Shown here: positions 1-9,714 of the stretch, one piece after another
Layout of the letters: every line of letters starts with the position of its first letter
How positions within the stretch are numbered: position 1 is the stretch's first letter
DNA from: Pseudomonas sp. ADAK13
Lineage (GTDB): Bacteria > Pseudomonadota > Gammaproteobacteria > Pseudomonadales > Pseudomonadaceae
DNA length: 64,000 nt
Direction: 5' to 3'
Assembly (NCBI RefSeq): GCF_012935715.1
Contig: NZ_CP052860.1
Coordinates: 2,170,001 to 2,234,000 of the forward strand
The notes under the pieces: generated by a model
Databases searched by the model: none
What the model was told of the DNA's origin: nothing
What the model saw: only the letters and a program-made list of their open reading frames with translations
Program-made: the position numbers and the translations under genes

Positions 1-245
1 GGCATGCTCGCGCGGTTGGCCTTGTATTCGGCGTACAACTCATCGCGAAATGTCCCGCCCTTGGCGTCGAACACCACCGCGAACGGGCTGTTCGGGTACT
101 GCTTGCGCAGGCTTTTGAGCATGTTCAGCACGCCCTTGACCGCGCCGGTGGGCAGGCCTTTGGAGGTGGTGAGCGGGGGCAGCGCGTGAAAAGCGCGGTA
201 CAGGTAAGAAGAACCGTCCACCAGGACGAGGGGGGCTTGGCTCAT
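1..245 (-). CDS. polA: DNA polymerase I, N-terminal part (cut by window edge)
   Basis: Only the first 81 or so codons are present; the gene runs off the left edge. The protein begins [20 protein letters not shown], the start of the 5'-3' exonuclease domain of bacterial Pol I with its first metal-binding aspartate (VDGSSYL), and continues with [19 protein letters not shown] and [14 protein letters not shown], both typical of this nuclease domain. Pol I removes RNA primers and fills gaps in replication and excision repair. It is divergent from the DUF2782 gene, as in P. aeruginosa. The start ATG is at 243-245. The polymerase domain cannot be judged from this window. Confidence 0.95.
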   Translation of the reverse strand, partial: MSQAPLVLVDGSSYLYRAFHALPPLTTSKGLPTGAVKGVLNMLKSLRKQYPNSPFAVVFDAKGGTFRDELYAEYKANRASM

Positions 246-319
246 GAGCAGGATCAACCTTTTCGGCGGGTCAGGCGCTAGAATAGCCGGACCAATGACG
301 ACAAAGGGACAAGGTTATC

Positions 320-610
320 ATGCGTACAGTAAATCGCCTGTTGTTGACCGGCTTGATTGCACTTACTCCGATGGCAGCCATGGCGGCAGATACTGCCCCT
401 TCGGGCGACCCGGAAGTCACCATTCGCACGGAGGGCGACAAGACCATTCAGGAATACCGCCAAAATGGTTTCCTGTACGCGATCAAGGTGACCCAGAAAG
501 GCTTTCCGCCGTATTTCCTGGTGCGCGCGGACGGAACCGATGCGAACTTCATCCGCTCTGACCAGCCGGATATGCTGATCCCGTCATGGAAGATCTTCGA
601 ATGGAAATGA
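320..610 (+). CDS. DUF2782 small periplasmic protein
   Basis: A 96-residue protein with a clear Sec signal peptide (MRTVNRLLLTGLIALTPMAAMA, cleavage near residue 22). The mature part, about 74 residues, is rich in short beta-type segments (PEVTIRTEGDKTIQEYRQNG, LYAIKV) and has no cysteine. This is the pattern of the DUF2782 family, found next to polA and thrB across Pseudomonas. Its function is unknown. AAGG lies just upstream of the ATG. The gap to thrB is 56 bp with no terminator seen, so the two may be co-transcribed. Confidence 0.85.
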   Translation: MRTVNRLLLTGLIALTPMAAMAADTAPSGDPEVTIRTEGDKTIQEYRQNGFLYAIKVTQKGFPPYFLVRADGTDANFIRSDQPDMLIPSWKIFEWK

Positions 611-666
611 TTTCTTAACTTTAATCGGCGCTGCTCCCCGCAGCGCCCGTAACGGCAGTTTTAACC

Positions 667-1620
667 ATGTCTGTGTTCACCCCCCTGGCTCGGCCCGAGC
701 TGGAAACCTTTCTTGCCCCTTATGGGCTCGGCCGCCTGCTTGATTTCCAGGGGATTGCCGCTGGTAGTGAAAACACCAATTTCTTCATCAGCCTGGAACA
801 GGGCGAATTCGTCCTGACCCTGGTTGAACGCGGCCCCGTGCAGGAAATGCCGTTCTTCATTGAGCTGCTGGACGTACTCCACGACGCCGACCTGCCGGTG
901 CCTTACGCCCTGCGCACCACCGATGGCGTGGCCTTGCGCGAGTTGGCCGGCAAACCGGCGCTCCTGCAACCGCGCCTGGCGGGCAAGCACATCAAGGGCG
1001 CCAACGCCCAGCATTGCGTGCAAGTGGGCGAATTGCTCGGCCACCTGCACCTGGCCACCCAAGGCGAGAAGGTACTGGAACGCAAGACCGATCGCGGGCT
1101 GGACTGGATGCTCAGCGAAGGCGCGCAACTGATTTCGCACCTCGACGCGGAACAACAAGCCCTGCTGCAAGCCGCGCTGACCGAGATCGAGGCGCATAAG
1201 GCAGAGATCCTCGCACTGCCCCGGGCGAATATCCACGCCGACCTGTTTCGCGACAACGCGATGTTCGAAGGCACGCACCTGACCGGGCTGATCGACTTCT
1301 ACAACGCCTGCTCGGGGCCGATGCTGTACGACGTGGCGATTGCCCTGAATGACTGGTGCTCGGACGCCGACGGCGTGATCGATGGCCAGCGGGCGCGGGC
1401 ATTGCTGGGAGCGTATGCGGGCTTGCGACCGTTTACCGCCAAGGAAGCGGAGCTGTGGCCGGCCATGTTGCGCGTGGCGTGCGTGCGGTTCTGGCTGTCA
1501 CGCCTGATTGCCGCGGAATCGTTTGCCGGGCAGGACGTGCTGATTCACGACCCGCGAGAGTTTCAAGTGCGCCTGGCGCAACGCCAGCAGGTCAAGACTC
1601 CGCTGCCGTTCGCGTTGTAG
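667..1620 (+). CDS. thrB: Homoserine kinase (phosphotransferase-fold type)
   Basis: A 317-residue protein of the Pseudomonas-type homoserine kinase, which has the choline/aminoglycoside kinase fold rather than the GHMP fold of E. coli ThrB. Visible motifs are the glycine-rich N-lobe segment (GIAAGSENTNFFI), the catalytic-loop sequence ANIHADLFRDNAMF (about residues 188-201, with the HADLFRDN signature) and the metal-binding LIDFYNACSGPMLYDVA. It phosphorylates L-homoserine in threonine synthesis. Length matches the family (about 316). A REP palindrome just after the stop may end transcription. Confidence 0.93.
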   Translation: MSVFTPLARPELETFLAPYGLGRLLDFQGIAAGSENTNFFISLEQGEFVLTLVERGPVQEMPFFIELLDVLHDADLPVPYALRTTDGVALRELAGKPALLQPRLAGKHIKGANAQHCVQVGELLGHLHLATQGEKVLERKTDRGLDWMLSEGAQLISHLDAEQQALLQAALTEIEAHKAEILALPRANIHADLFRDNAMFEGTHLTGLIDFYNACSGPMLYDVAIALNDWCSDADGVIDGQRARALLGAYAGLRPFTAKEAELWPAMLRVACVRFWLSRLIAAESFAGQDVLIHDPREFQVRLAQRQQVKTPLPFAL

Positions 1621-1631
1621 CACACGGTCAG

Positions 1632-1659
1632 TGTGGGAGCTGGCTTGCCTGCTCCCACA
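1632..1659. repeat. Single REP palindrome after thrB
   Basis: A compact REP unit, TGTGGGAGCTGG-CTTGCC-TGCTCCCACA, able to form a stem-loop, lies between the convergent thrB and znuA genes. It carries the same TGTGGGAGC..GCTTGCCTG core as the paired REPs elsewhere in this window. It probably acts as a passive terminator or mRNA 3' end protector. Confidence 0.8.
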
Positions 1660-1677
1660 TTTGATCTTCGTTGTGGC

Positions 1678-2598
1678 TTATAAAGACTCCAGGCACCCTG
1701 CCAGGTCATTCCCCAGCTTCTCCAGCACCTGCTCATAACCCTGAGCCGTGGCCGGCGTATAGCCGCCCAACGCATCCAGTTCAGCCAGCTTCACCGGCAG
1801 ACCGGCTACCAGCGTTTCCGCCAGACGCGGGCGCAGCGGTGGCTCGCTGAACACGCAGGTCTTGCCCACTTCCTGCAAACGCGTGCGCATCGCCGCCACA
1901 TGCTGGGCGCCCGGCTGTACTTCTGCGGCCACGCTGAATACGCCCGTATGCTTGAGGCCGTAGGCATCTTCGAAGTAATCGAACGCCTCATGGAACACGA
2001 AGTACGGCTTGCCGGCGACATCCGCCATGCGCGCCTTCAAACGCGCATCCAGCGCGTCCATACGGCCATCAAACGCCTTCACGTTGCTTTGATAACGCTC
2101 GGCATTCGCCGGGTCGGCAGTGCTAAGGTCTGCCGCCATGCGGTTGGCGATCACCCGGGCGTTGACCGTCGACAACCACAAATGCGCATCCAGGCTGCCA
2201 GGGCGATGATCGTGATCGTGTTCGTCAGCCTCTTCGGCGTGGGAGTGGCTATCTTCGGCGAACCGGCGCAGTTTCATCCCCGGAAGGTCCTGCACCGCCA
2301 CTGTCGGCAAGCTGCGGCCTTTCAACACTCGTGGCAGAAAGCTCTCCATGTCCGGGCCAATCCAATACAGCAGGTCCACCGACTGCACGCGCCGTACGTC
2401 GGAAGGCCGCAGCGCATAGTTATGCGGCGACGCGCCCGGCGGCAGCAATACCTCGGGAATCGCCACGCCGTCCTGCACGGCGGCGGCAATCAGCTGTAAC
2501 GGTTTGATGCTGGTCAGCACCCGAACCTCCGCCTGAGCGGCACCGGCAAGGAACAAACTGGTGACAAATACGACAAAAACGGGAAAAAGTCTGGACAC
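1678..2598 (-). CDS. znuA: Zinc ABC transporter, periplasmic zinc-binding protein
   Basis: About 306 residues with a Sec signal peptide (SRLFPVFVVFVTSLFLAGAAQA). It belongs to cluster A-I metal-binding proteins: the conserved histidines are in LPPGASPHNYALRPSD, the AHLWLS segment and FVFHEAFDYFEDAYGL. A charged His-rich loop (DSHSHAEEADEHDHDHRP) is the typical zinc-trapping loop of ZnuA. It delivers periplasmic Zn2+ to ZnuB/ZnuC. The GTG at 2596-2598 is preferred as start because the signal peptide begins there; an in-frame GTG at 2605-2607 would add three residues. It is divergent from zur. Confidence 0.93.
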   Translation of the reverse strand: MSRLFPVFVVFVTSLFLAGAAQAEVRVLTSIKPLQLIAAAVQDGVAIPEVLLPPGASPHNYALRPSDVRRVQSVDLLYWIGPDMESFLPRVLKGRSLPTVAVQDLPGMKLRRFAEDSHSHAEEADEHDHDHRPGSLDAHLWLSTVNARVIANRMAADLSTADPANAERYQSNVKAFDGRMDALDARLKARMADVAGKPYFVFHEAFDYFEDAYGLKHTGVFSVAAEVQPGAQHVAAMRTRLQEVGKTCVFSEPPLRPRLAETLVAGLPVKLAELDALGGYTPATAQGYEQVLEKLGNDLAGCLESL

Positions 2599-2625
2599 GA
2601 TGACCACTCAAGGAGGCAGGAACAG

Positions 2626-2638
2626 GTAACATAATAAC
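2626..2638. promoter_or_regulatory. Candidate Zur operator between znuA and zur
   Basis: GTAACATAATAAC lies in the 67-bp divergent space. By my reading it matches 9 of 13 positions of the gammaproteobacterial Zur half-site pair (GTTATANTATAAC type) and sits between both start codons, so one bound Zur dimer could repress both directions. The match is imperfect and the assignment is an inference from position. Confidence 0.4.
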
Positions 2639-2665
2639 GTCTCTCACAAATATCTGTCGCCGCTC

Positions 2666-3148
2666 ATGCCTAAAACACCGCTTGCCAGCCGTCCCCATGA
2701 CCACTCTCACTGCGTGCACAGCGCACTGTCAGAGGCCGACGCCTTGTGTGCGCGCCAAGGCCTGCGCCTGACCGCCCTGCGTCGCCGGGTGCTGGAGCTG
2801 GTGTGGCAAAGCCACAAGCCGCTGGGTGCCTACGACATCCTCGGCGTGCTCAGCGAGCAAGATGGCCGCCGCGCCGCCCCACCCACGGTGTACCGCGCGC
2901 TGGACTTCCTGCTGGACAACGGCCTGGTGCACCGCATCTCCTCGCTCAACGCCTTTGTCGGCTGCAACCACCCGGAACACGCGCACCAGGGCCAGTTCCT
3001 GATTTGCCGCGAATGCCACGCCGCCATCGAGCTTGAGCAAAAAAGCATCAGCGACAGCATCATCAAGAGCGCCGGCGACGTCGGCTTCAAGGTCGAAGGG
3101 CAAACCGTCGAAGTCGTCGGTGTGTGCTCGGGCTGCCAGGGGGCTTGA
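2666..3148 (+). CDS. zur: Zinc uptake regulator, Fur family
   Basis: A 160-residue Fur-family repressor. The winged-helix segment is [28 protein letters not shown], followed by the recognition region [20 protein letters not shown]. The dimerisation domain has the structural zinc pairs CREC (about residue 113) and CSGC at the C-terminus, plus [10 protein letters not shown]. With zinc bound it represses the znu genes. It is the first gene of zur-znuC-znuB; its stop overlaps the znuC start (ATGA). The PAO1 equivalent (PA5499) is also called np20. Confidence 0.93.
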   Translation: MPKTPLASRPHDHSHCVHSALSEADALCARQGLRLTALRRRVLELVWQSHKPLGAYDILGVLSEQDGRRAAPPTVYRALDFLLDNGLVHRISSLNAFVGCNHPEHAHQGQFLICRECHAAIELEQKSISDSIIKSAGDVGFKVEGQTVEVVGVCSGCQGA

Positions 3149-3933
3149 TGAGCACTGCGTTAATCCGCCTGGAGCAGGTCGGGGTCACGTTCGCCGGGCA
3201 AAACGTGCTGGACAACATCGCCCTGAGCGTCGAGCCGGGGCAGATCGTCACGCTGATCGGCCCCAACGGCGCTGGCAAGACCACGCTGGTGCGCGCCGTA
3301 CTCGGCCTGCTCAAGCCCGACAGCGGCAGCGTGTGGCGCAAGCCGAAGCTGCGGGTCGGCTACATGCCGCAGAAGCTGCATGTGGACCCGACCTTGCCCC
3401 TCTCGGTGTTGCGCTTCCTGCGCCTGGTGCCCGGCGTGGACCGTGCCCGCGCACAGTCGGCCCTGAAGGAAGTCGGCGCCGAACAGGTGATCGACAGCCC
3501 GGTGCAAAGCATCTCCGGCGGCGAAATGCAGCGCGTGCTGCTGGCCCGCGCCTTGTTGCGCGAGCCGGAACTGCTGGTGCTGGATGAACCCGTGCAAGGC
3601 GTCGACGTAGCAGGACAAGCCGAGCTGTACAGCCTGATCACCCGTCTGCGCGACCGCCACGGCTGCGGCGTGCTGATGGTTTCCCACGACTTGCACCTGG
3701 TGATGAGCACCACCGACCAGGTGGTGTGCCTCAATCGCCACGTGTGCTGTTCCGGCCACCCGGAACAGGTCAGCGGCGACCCGGCCTTCGTCGAGCTGTT
3801 CGGCAAGAACGCCCAGAGCCTGGCGATTTATCACCACCATCACGACCACGCCCATGACTTGCATGGCGCCGTCGTCGACGACCCCGCCACACCTCACACC
3901 CACGTTCATGGAGATAGCTGCAAGCATGGCTGA
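3148..3933 (+). CDS. znuC: Zinc ABC transporter ATP-binding protein
   Basis: A 261-residue ABC ATPase. Walker A is [10 protein letters not shown] (about residue 38), the signature is [17 protein letters not shown], Walker B is LLVLDEP, and the H-loop histidine is in MVSHDLHLV. The C-terminus carries a His-rich tail ([25 protein letters not shown]), usual for ZnuC. The ATG at 3148 overlaps the zur stop by one base of the TGATG junction, indicating translational coupling. The end overlaps znuB by 8 bp. Confidence 0.94.
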   Translation: MSTALIRLEQVGVTFAGQNVLDNIALSVEPGQIVTLIGPNGAGKTTLVRAVLGLLKPDSGSVWRKPKLRVGYMPQKLHVDPTLPLSVLRFLRLVPGVDRARAQSALKEVGAEQVIDSPVQSISGGEMQRVLLARALLREPELLVLDEPVQGVDVAGQAELYSLITRLRDRHGCGVLMVSHDLHLVMSTTDQVVCLNRHVCCSGHPEQVSGDPAFVELFGKNAQSLAIYHHHHDHAHDLHGAVVDDPATPHTHVHGDSCKHG

Positions 3934-4714
3934 TTTTCTGCTCTACGCCCTGCTGGCAGGCTTGGCTCTGGCGCTGGTGGCGGGCCCGCTGGGCTCGTTC
4001 GTGGTCTGGCGGCGCATGGCCTATTTTGGCGACACCTTGTCCCACGCCGCGCTGCTGGGCGTGGCCATGGGCTTTCTGCTGGACGTCAGCCCGACCATCG
4101 CCGTGACCGTCGGCTGCCTGCTGCTGGCGGTGCTGCTGGTGACCCTGCAACAGCGCCAGCCGCTGGCCTCCGATACGTTGCTCGGCATCCTGGCGCCGAG
4201 CACGCTGTCGCTGGGCCTGGTGGTGCTGAGCTTCATGCACGAAGTGCGCATCGACCTGATGGCCTATCTGTTCGGCGACCTGCTGGCGATCAGCCCCACC
4301 GACCTGGCCTGGATCCTCGGCGGCAGCGCGGCGGTGCTGGTGTTGCTGGTAACGCTGTGGCGCCCGCTGCTGGCAATCACCGTCCACGAAGAACTGGCCA
4401 CCGTCGAAGGTTTGCCCGTGGCCGCGTTGCGCATGACCCTGATGTTGCTGATCGCCGTGGTGATTGCTGTCGCGATGAAGATTGTCGGCGTATTGTTGAT
4501 CACATCGCTGCTGATCATCCCGGCCGCTGCGGCCCAGCGCCACGCCCGATCACCGGAGCAAATGGCGGTCGGCGCCAGCCTGTTGGGGATGCTTGCGGTG
4601 GGTGGTGGCCTGGCGCTGTCCTGGTTCAAGGACACCCCGGCCGGGCCGTCGATTGTGGTCACGGCGGCCGCCCTGTTTCTGCTGAGTTTTGTCCTGCCCC
4701 GTCGTGGGGTGTAG
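3926..4714 (+). CDS. znuB: Zinc ABC transporter permease
   Basis: A 262-residue integral membrane protein of the ABC-3 family with about seven to eight hydrophobic segments. Characteristic motifs are [20 protein letters not shown] near the N-terminus and [20 protein letters not shown] toward the C-terminus, which match ZnuB/MntB permeases. It forms the transmembrane channel of the ZnuABC importer. The start ATG at 3926 lies inside the znuC 3' end. Confidence 0.93.
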   Translation: MADFLLYALLAGLALALVAGPLGSFVVWRRMAYFGDTLSHAALLGVAMGFLLDVSPTIAVTVGCLLLAVLLVTLQQRQPLASDTLLGILAPSTLSLGLVVLSFMHEVRIDLMAYLFGDLLAISPTDLAWILGGSAAVLVLLVTLWRPLLAITVHEELATVEGLPVAALRMTLMLLIAVVIAVAMKIVGVLLITSLLIIPAAAAQRHARSPEQMAVGASLLGMLAVGGGLALSWFKDTPAGPSIVVTAAALFLLSFVLPRRGV

Positions 4715-4751
4715 ACTTGCTCGCTTTTTGCGCAATTAGAGAGTCGCAGGA

Positions 4752-5471
4752 ATGAAGTTGTTCAACTCCCGTTATCTGCTCCTTGCCGCATTTTCCTTGC
4801 TGCTGGGCGCCTGCCAAAGCACCCCGCCCGCCGCCCCTGAGGCCCCGGACGCGCGCGCTGCGGCGATCGCACAGCTGGAGCAAAACCTCGCCAGCAGTGA
4901 ACTGGCCACCGCCGAAGACGAACTGGCCGCGTTGCAGGCCCAGTCGCCCAACGACCCCGCGCTGGAGCCTTATCAGCGCCAACTGGCCGAAGCCTACCTG
5001 CAGCGCAGCCAGATCGTGCTGCAAAAAGGTGACGTCAACGCTGCCGCCACGGCCCTGAGCCGTGCACGGGCACTGATGCCCAAGGCGCCAGCGCTGACCG
5101 GTGGCGTCAACAGTGCAATCGCCCACGCCCGCAAAGCCGAGCTGGATAAAGCCGAGGCCGCCCTGAAAGCCGCCGAAGCCAAGCCGCCCGCCAGGGTCAT
5201 CGACCCCGCAGCTGAAAGCACAACCGTTGCGCTGAACCTCACCGATATTGAAGCGCTGCGCCACCAACTGGATGAGATCGCCACCGATGTGGTGAATTAC
5301 CAGTGTGATGTGAGCATCCAGGCGCCGCGCACGGAAGATTACCCATGGCTGGCCACGTTGCTGACCAAACGGGTAAAACGCATCGATTCGGGGTATGACC
5401 TGAAGATTCACCGGCAGATTCTGAAGAAGGTCCCGGCGCAGGTTGTGCTGATTCCGCGCAAGGCTGAATAA
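4752..5471 (+). CDS. Conserved lipoprotein (PA5502-like)
   Basis: A 239-residue protein with a lipoprotein signal (MKLFNSRYLLLAAFSLLLGAC, lipobox LLGAC, lipidated Cys about residue 21). The mature part is Ala/Glu-rich and helical, with TPR-like repeats (YQRQLAEAYLQRSQIVLQKG, AATALSRARALMPKAP, IAHARKAELDKAEAALKAAE), followed by a globular end containing a cysteine (VVNYQCDVSIQAP). No catalytic motif is visible. It follows znuB by 37 bp on the same strand and may be co-transcribed, but a zinc role is not shown. Confidence 0.8.
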   Translation: MKLFNSRYLLLAAFSLLLGACQSTPPAAPEAPDARAAAIAQLEQNLASSELATAEDELAALQAQSPNDPALEPYQRQLAEAYLQRSQIVLQKGDVNAAATALSRARALMPKAPALTGGVNSAIAHARKAELDKAEAALKAAEAKPPARVIDPAAESTTVALNLTDIEALRHQLDEIATDVVNYQCDVSIQAPRTEDYPWLATLLTKRVKRIDSGYDLKIHRQILKKVPAQVVLIPRKAE

Positions 5472-5473
5472 AG

Positions 5474-5550
5474 CATCGCCGGCAAGCCAGCTCCCACACT
5501 TGAATGTATTCACAATTCAAAATGTGGGAGCTGGCTTGCCTGCGATAGCG
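5474..5550. repeat. REPIN (inverted pair of REPs) between lipoprotein gene and katE
   Basis: Two REP copies in opposite orientation (CGCCGGCAAGCCAGCTCCCACA and its counterpart TGTGGGAGCTGGCTTGCCTGCG) are separated by a short AT-rich spacer that is itself nearly palindromic (TTGAATGTATTCACAATTCAA). The whole can fold as one long hairpin between two convergent genes. Confidence 0.88.
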
Positions 5551-5571
5551 GTCTAACAAACAACCAATAGC

Positions 5572-7713
5572 TTAAGCCGGAACAGCTTTGGCCTTAGGCT
5601 CCCGCTCCCAGACCCGATGCTGGGCAATCGCGGCAAAAAACGCCTTCAACGCCTTCCCATCACCGCCCACGATCAACCCCGCATCCGCCTCAAGCTTGAG
5701 CACATCCAGCAACTGCTTCGCCTCACCGGCCAAGGCGATCGCCTTCAGGTGCTTGTACGCTTCAAGCAGGTAATGCAACGCCACACCATCACCGCTCAAC
5801 GCCTGCACCGACTTGGCGCCGCCCGGCACAAACACCGCGTCGAACGCCACCGACGGCAAGCCTTCCATGGACGCATCCACCGGCAGGCTCTTGCCATCCG
5901 CCGTGGTCACCGGTGCCGACGTAGGCCCCAGCAGCTTCGCATGTGCTCCCGCAGCCTCAAGGGCCTTTTTCAACGCATCAATTGCAGCACCATCAACACC
6001 GTTCGCCGCCAGAATCGCTACTTTCCGAGTCTTGATATCACCCGACAGCAAGTTGGCCTGACTCAAGGCTGGCGAACGTTCCGGAGACGTCTTGCGCTCC
6101 GGCACGGTGCCTTTCTTCGGCGCCGGCAAGCCCAGGTTCTGCGCCACGCGCTTGGCCAGCTCCAGGTCGATGTTGGCGAGGATCTCATTCACTTGGCGAG
6201 CGCGGATAAACTCACGCTCCACCTTGCCCAGCTCGAAGCTGTAGGCCGCGATGATGTGCTCCTGCTCGTGCTTGCTCATGCTGCGGAAAAACAGCCGCGC
6301 CTGGGAGAAGTGATCGCCGAACGACTCGCTGCGCTCACGGATCTTGTGGGCATCGATACGCTCTGGATAGGTCTCAAACCCACCGTCCTGCGCCGCAGGT
6401 GGGGTCTCTTTCGGCCAGCCACCGTCAATCGAATTCGGCTCGTATGCCGCGCGGCCCTTGTCGATGGTGGTGCGGTGCATGGCATCCCGCTGGCCGTTGT
6501 GGAACGGCGCTACCGGACGGTTGATCGGCAGCTCGTGAAAGTTCGGCCCGCCCAGTCGGCTGATCTGCGTGTCGGTGTAGGAAAACAGCCGACCTTGCAG
6601 CAGCGGGTCATTGGAGAAATCGATGCCCGGTACGATATGCCCCGGGCAGAACGCCACTTGCTCGGTCTCGGCGAAGTAGTTGTCCGGGTTGCGGTTGAGC
6701 ACCATCTTGCCCAGCGGCGTAATCGGTACCAGCTCTTCGGGGATCAGCTTGGTCGGGTCGAGGATGTCGAAGTCGAACTTGTGCTCGTCTTCCTCGGCGA
6801 TGATCTGCACGCCCAATTCCCATTCCGGGTAATCGCCGCCTTCGATGGATTCCCACAGATCGCGACGGTGGAAGTCGGTGTCTTTACCCGCAAGCTTCTG
6901 CGCCTCGTCCCACACCAGGGAACAGGTGCCGACGGTAGGCCGCCAGTGAAATTTGACGAAGTTGGATTTGCCCTCGGCATTCACCAGGCGGAACGTGTGC
7001 ACACCAAAACCCTGCATGGTCCGCAGGCTTTTTGGAATTGCGCGGTCAGACATGGCCCAAATCACCATATGCGCCGACTCTGGCTGCAGCGAGACAAAAT
7101 CCCAGAACGTATCGTGAGCCGAGCCGCCGGTAGGAATCTCGTTATGGGGCTCAGGTTTTACCGCATGCACGAAGTCAGGAAACTTGATCGCGTCCTGAAT
7201 GAAAAATACCGGCATGTTGTTGCCCACCAGGTCGAAGTTGCCTTCGTCGGTGAAGAACTTCACGGCAAAACCACGCACGTCACGCACGGTATCGCCGGAA
7301 CCGCGAGGGCCCTGCACCGTGGAGAACCGCGCAAATACCGGGGTTTTATGCTCAGGGTTACGCAGGAAGCCGGCCTTGGTCAGCGCCGAATGGTTTTCAT
7401 AGGTCTGGAAATAACCATGGGCGCCAGTACCGCGGGCATGGACGATGCGCTCCGGGATGCGCTCATGGTCAAAGTGCGTGATTTTCTCACGCATGATGAA
7501 GTCTTCCAGCAGCGAGGGGCCACGGGAGCCGACCTTCAAGCTGTTCTGGTTATCGGAAACCTTCACGCCCTGGTTGGTGCGCAGCGCCTGGCCGGTCGCG
7601 TCGGAGCGGAATGTTTCCAGGCTTTGCAGCTTGGCGTTGGTGTTGCCACGGTCCAGCGTGTCGGTACCCGCAAGTTCGCTCTTGGGCGGGGTGACTGGCT
7701 TTTTAGTGCTCAT
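5572..7713 (-). CDS. katE: Large-subunit monofunctional catalase (HPII type)
   Basis: A 713-residue clade 2 catalase. The heme active site is visible: distal His in [14 protein letters not shown] and Asn in [22 protein letters not shown]; the proximal heme-Tyr region is in the [18 protein letters not shown] segment. The extra C-terminal flavodoxin/GATase1-like domain that marks large catalases starts after about residue 560 ([26 protein letters not shown]). It breaks down H2O2 in the cytoplasm. The start ATG is at 7711-7713, preceded by GAGGAG; upstream in-frame codons lack the family sequence. Expression in stationary phase would be usual but is not shown here. Confidence 0.95.
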   Translation of the reverse strand: MSTKKPVTPPKSELAGTDTLDRGNTNAKLQSLETFRSDATGQALRTNQGVKVSDNQNSLKVGSRGPSLLEDFIMREKITHFDHERIPERIVHARGTGAHGYFQTYENHSALTKAGFLRNPEHKTPVFARFSTVQGPRGSGDTVRDVRGFAVKFFTDEGNFDLVGNNMPVFFIQDAIKFPDFVHAVKPEPHNEIPTGGSAHDTFWDFVSLQPESAHMVIWAMSDRAIPKSLRTMQGFGVHTFRLVNAEGKSNFVKFHWRPTVGTCSLVWDEAQKLAGKDTDFHRRDLWESIEGGDYPEWELGVQIIAEEDEHKFDFDILDPTKLIPEELVPITPLGKMVLNRNPDNYFAETEQVAFCPGHIVPGIDFSNDPLLQGRLFSYTDTQISRLGGPNFHELPINRPVAPFHNGQRDAMHRTTIDKGRAAYEPNSIDGGWPKETPPAAQDGGFETYPERIDAHKIRERSESFGDHFSQARLFFRSMSKHEQEHIIAAYSFELGKVEREFIRARQVNEILANIDLELAKRVAQNLGLPAPKKGTVPERKTSPERSPALSQANLLSGDIKTRKVAILAANGVDGAAIDALKKALEAAGAHAKLLGPTSAPVTTADGKSLPVDASMEGLPSVAFDAVFVPGGAKSVQALSGDGVALHYLLEAYKHLKAIALAGEAKQLLDVLKLEADAGLIVGGDGKALKAFFAAIAQHRVWEREPKAKAVPA

Positions 7714-7981
7714 CAGACAAAAACTCCTCGTTTGCGTAGGCCAGAGCGATCCCCGGCTCTTCTTGAGCAAAACCCCAGGCACGGCACCCGGGAATTTCGA
7801 GTTGCTTAAGTAGTGACTGACACGGTTTTGGACCGTTCCTTTTTTATGACCTTTGATCGCGTTATTGCCAAATCGCTGGTCAGATGAGAAATAAATGCTA
7901 AGAAACACTATACGGACAGGCTAAAATGCGCGCCCGGCTAACCGCTGATCCCTTTTTAATGCGCCCCACAAGGTTCGCTAC

Positions 7982-8989
7982 GTGATCGAGTTTCATAACG
8001 TCCATAAAACCTACCGGGTCGCCGGTAAGGATATCCCCGCGCTGCATCCCACCAACCTGCGCGTCGAAAATGGCCAGGTGTTTGGTCTGATCGGCCATTC
8101 CGGTGCGGGAAAAAGTACCCTGCTGCGTCTGATCAACCGCCTGGAGCAGCCCAGCGGCGGCCAGATCAAGGTCGATGACGAAGAAGTCACCGCCCTGGAT
8201 GCCAACGGCCTGCGCCGTTTCCGGCAACAGGTCGGGATGATCTTCCAGCACTTCAACCTGCTGGCGTCCAAGACCGTCGCTGACAACGTGGCACTGCCGC
8301 TGACCCTCGCCGGCGAACTTTCCCGCAAGGAAATCGACCTGCGGGTAGCCGAACTGCTGGCCCGGGTCGGCCTGTCTGACCACGCCAGGAAATACCCGGC
8401 GCAGTTGTCCGGCGGCCAGAAGCAGCGCGTCGGCATCGCCCGCGCCCTGGCTACCAAGCCAAAGATCCTGCTGTGCGACGAAGCCACCAGCGCCCTCGAC
8501 CCGCAAACCACGGCCTCGGTTCTGCAACTGCTGGCCGAGATCAACCGCGAGTTGAAGCTGACCATCGTGCTGATCACCCATGAAATGGACGTGATCCGCC
8601 GGGTCTGCGACCACGTGGCCGTGATGGACGCCGGTGTGATCGTCGAGCAAGGCACCGTCGCCGACGTGTTCCTGCACCCCAAGCACCCGACCACCAAGCG
8701 CTTTGTGCAAGAGTCCGAGCAGGTTGATGAAGGCGAACAGCGCGATGACTTCGCCCACGTCCCGGGCCGCATCGTGCGCCTGACGTTCCAGGGCGAAGCG
8801 ACCTACGCGCCGCTGCTGGGTACCGTCGCCCGCGACACGGGTGTGGACTACAGCATCCTCGCCGGTCGTATCGACCGCATCAAAGACATTCCCTACGGGC
8901 AACTGACCCTGGCCGTCACCGGTGGTGACATGGAGGCCGCGTTCGCCGCCTTCACCGCGGCAGACGTCCATATGGAGGTGCTGCGCTAA
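7982..8989 (+). CDS. metN: D-methionine ABC transporter ATP-binding protein
   Basis: A 335-residue ATPase starting with GTG. Walker A is [13 protein letters not shown], the signature is [16 protein letters not shown], Walker B is [13 protein letters not shown], and the H-loop is in [11 protein letters not shown]-terminal NIL domain (about residues 265-335, [16 protein letters not shown]) is the methionine-sensing regulatory domain of MetN. It forms MetNIQ with the two next genes. The 268-bp space to katE shows no riboswitch that I can recognise. Confidence 0.95.
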   Translation: MIEFHNVHKTYRVAGKDIPALHPTNLRVENGQVFGLIGHSGAGKSTLLRLINRLEQPSGGQIKVDDEEVTALDANGLRRFRQQVGMIFQHFNLLASKTVADNVALPLTLAGELSRKEIDLRVAELLARVGLSDHARKYPAQLSGGQKQRVGIARALATKPKILLCDEATSALDPQTTASVLQLLAEINRELKLTIVLITHEMDVIRRVCDHVAVMDAGVIVEQGTVADVFLHPKHPTTKRFVQESEQVDEGEQRDDFAHVPGRIVRLTFQGEATYAPLLGTVARDTGVDYSILAGRIDRIKDIPYGQLTLAVTGGDMEAAFAAFTAADVHMEVLR

Positions 8990-9663
8990 TGGAAATCCTG
9001 TTGAGCTTTTTCTCGAACATCGACTGGTCGGAAATCCTGCTGGCCACCGGCGACACCATGACCATGCTGTTCGGCTCGCTGCTGTTCACCGTGCTGCTGG
9101 GCTTGCCGCTGGGCGTGTTGTTGTTCCTGTGCAGCCCGCGCCAGTTGTTTGAACAGAAGAACCTGTACGCCTTGCTGTCGCTGATCGTGAACATCCTGCG
9201 TTCGCTGCCGTTCATCATTCTGTTGATCGTGATGATTCCGTTCACGGTGCTGATCACCGGCACCTCGCTGGGGGTGGCCGGTGCCATTCCGCCGCTGGTG
9301 GTAGGCGCCACGCCGTTTTTTGCGCGCCTGGTGGAAACCGCGCTGCGTGAAGTGGACCGCGGGATTATCGAAGCGACCCAGGCCATGGGCGCCACGACCC
9401 GGCAGATCATCACCAACGCCTTGTTGCCCGAAGCCCGCCCCGGCATCTTCGCAGCGATTACGGTGACGGCGATTACACTGGTGTCCTACACGGCCATGGC
9501 CGGTGTGGTCGGTGCCGGCGGCCTGGGTGACCTGGCGATCCGTTTCGGTTATCAACGCTTCCAGACCGACGTGATGGTGGTCACCGTGGTGCTGCTGTTG
9601 ATCCTGGTGCAAATTCTGCAAACCGTCGGCGACAAGCTGGTGGTGCACTTTTCTCGAAAATAA
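8989..9663 (+). CDS. metI: D-methionine ABC transporter permease
   Basis: A 224-residue permease with about five membrane helices. The EAA-type coupling segment is present (EATQAMGATTRQIITNALLPEARPGI), as is the conserved MAGVVGAGGLGDLAIRFGYQRF near the C-terminus of MetI. Its ATG overlaps the metN stop by one base (TAATG), a sign of coupled translation. Confidence 0.95.
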   Translation: MEILLSFFSNIDWSEILLATGDTMTMLFGSLLFTVLLGLPLGVLLFLCSPRQLFEQKNLYALLSLIVNILRSLPFIILLIVMIPFTVLITGTSLGVAGAIPPLVVGATPFFARLVETALREVDRGIIEATQAMGATTRQIITNALLPEARPGIFAAITVTAITLVSYTAMAGVVGAGGLGDLAIRFGYQRFQTDVMVVTVVLLLILVQILQTVGDKLVVHFSRK

Positions 9664-9671
9664 CGGCTATT

Positions 9672-9688
9672 GCCGGCGCGAAGCCGGC
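9672..9688. other. Short GC-rich hairpin between metI and metQ
   Basis: GCCGGC-GCGAA-GCCGGC forms a 6-bp perfect GC stem just after the metI stop and about 25 bp before metQ. No T-run follows. It may protect the upstream mRNA or set a higher level for metQ, which is often more abundant than its permease; this is inference. Confidence 0.45.
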
Positions 9689-9714
9689 CAATACCCGAAC
9701 AAGGAGCTTGTTGA

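Noticed and set aside
5617..7809. A 730-codon open frame antisense to katE
   Set aside because: The katE frame carries all catalase motifs; the antisense frame shows only Arg/His/Gln-rich shadow composition.
7714..7981. SAM or methionine riboswitch before metN
   Set aside because: I could not find the core of any known SAM riboswitch; only weak short stems are present.
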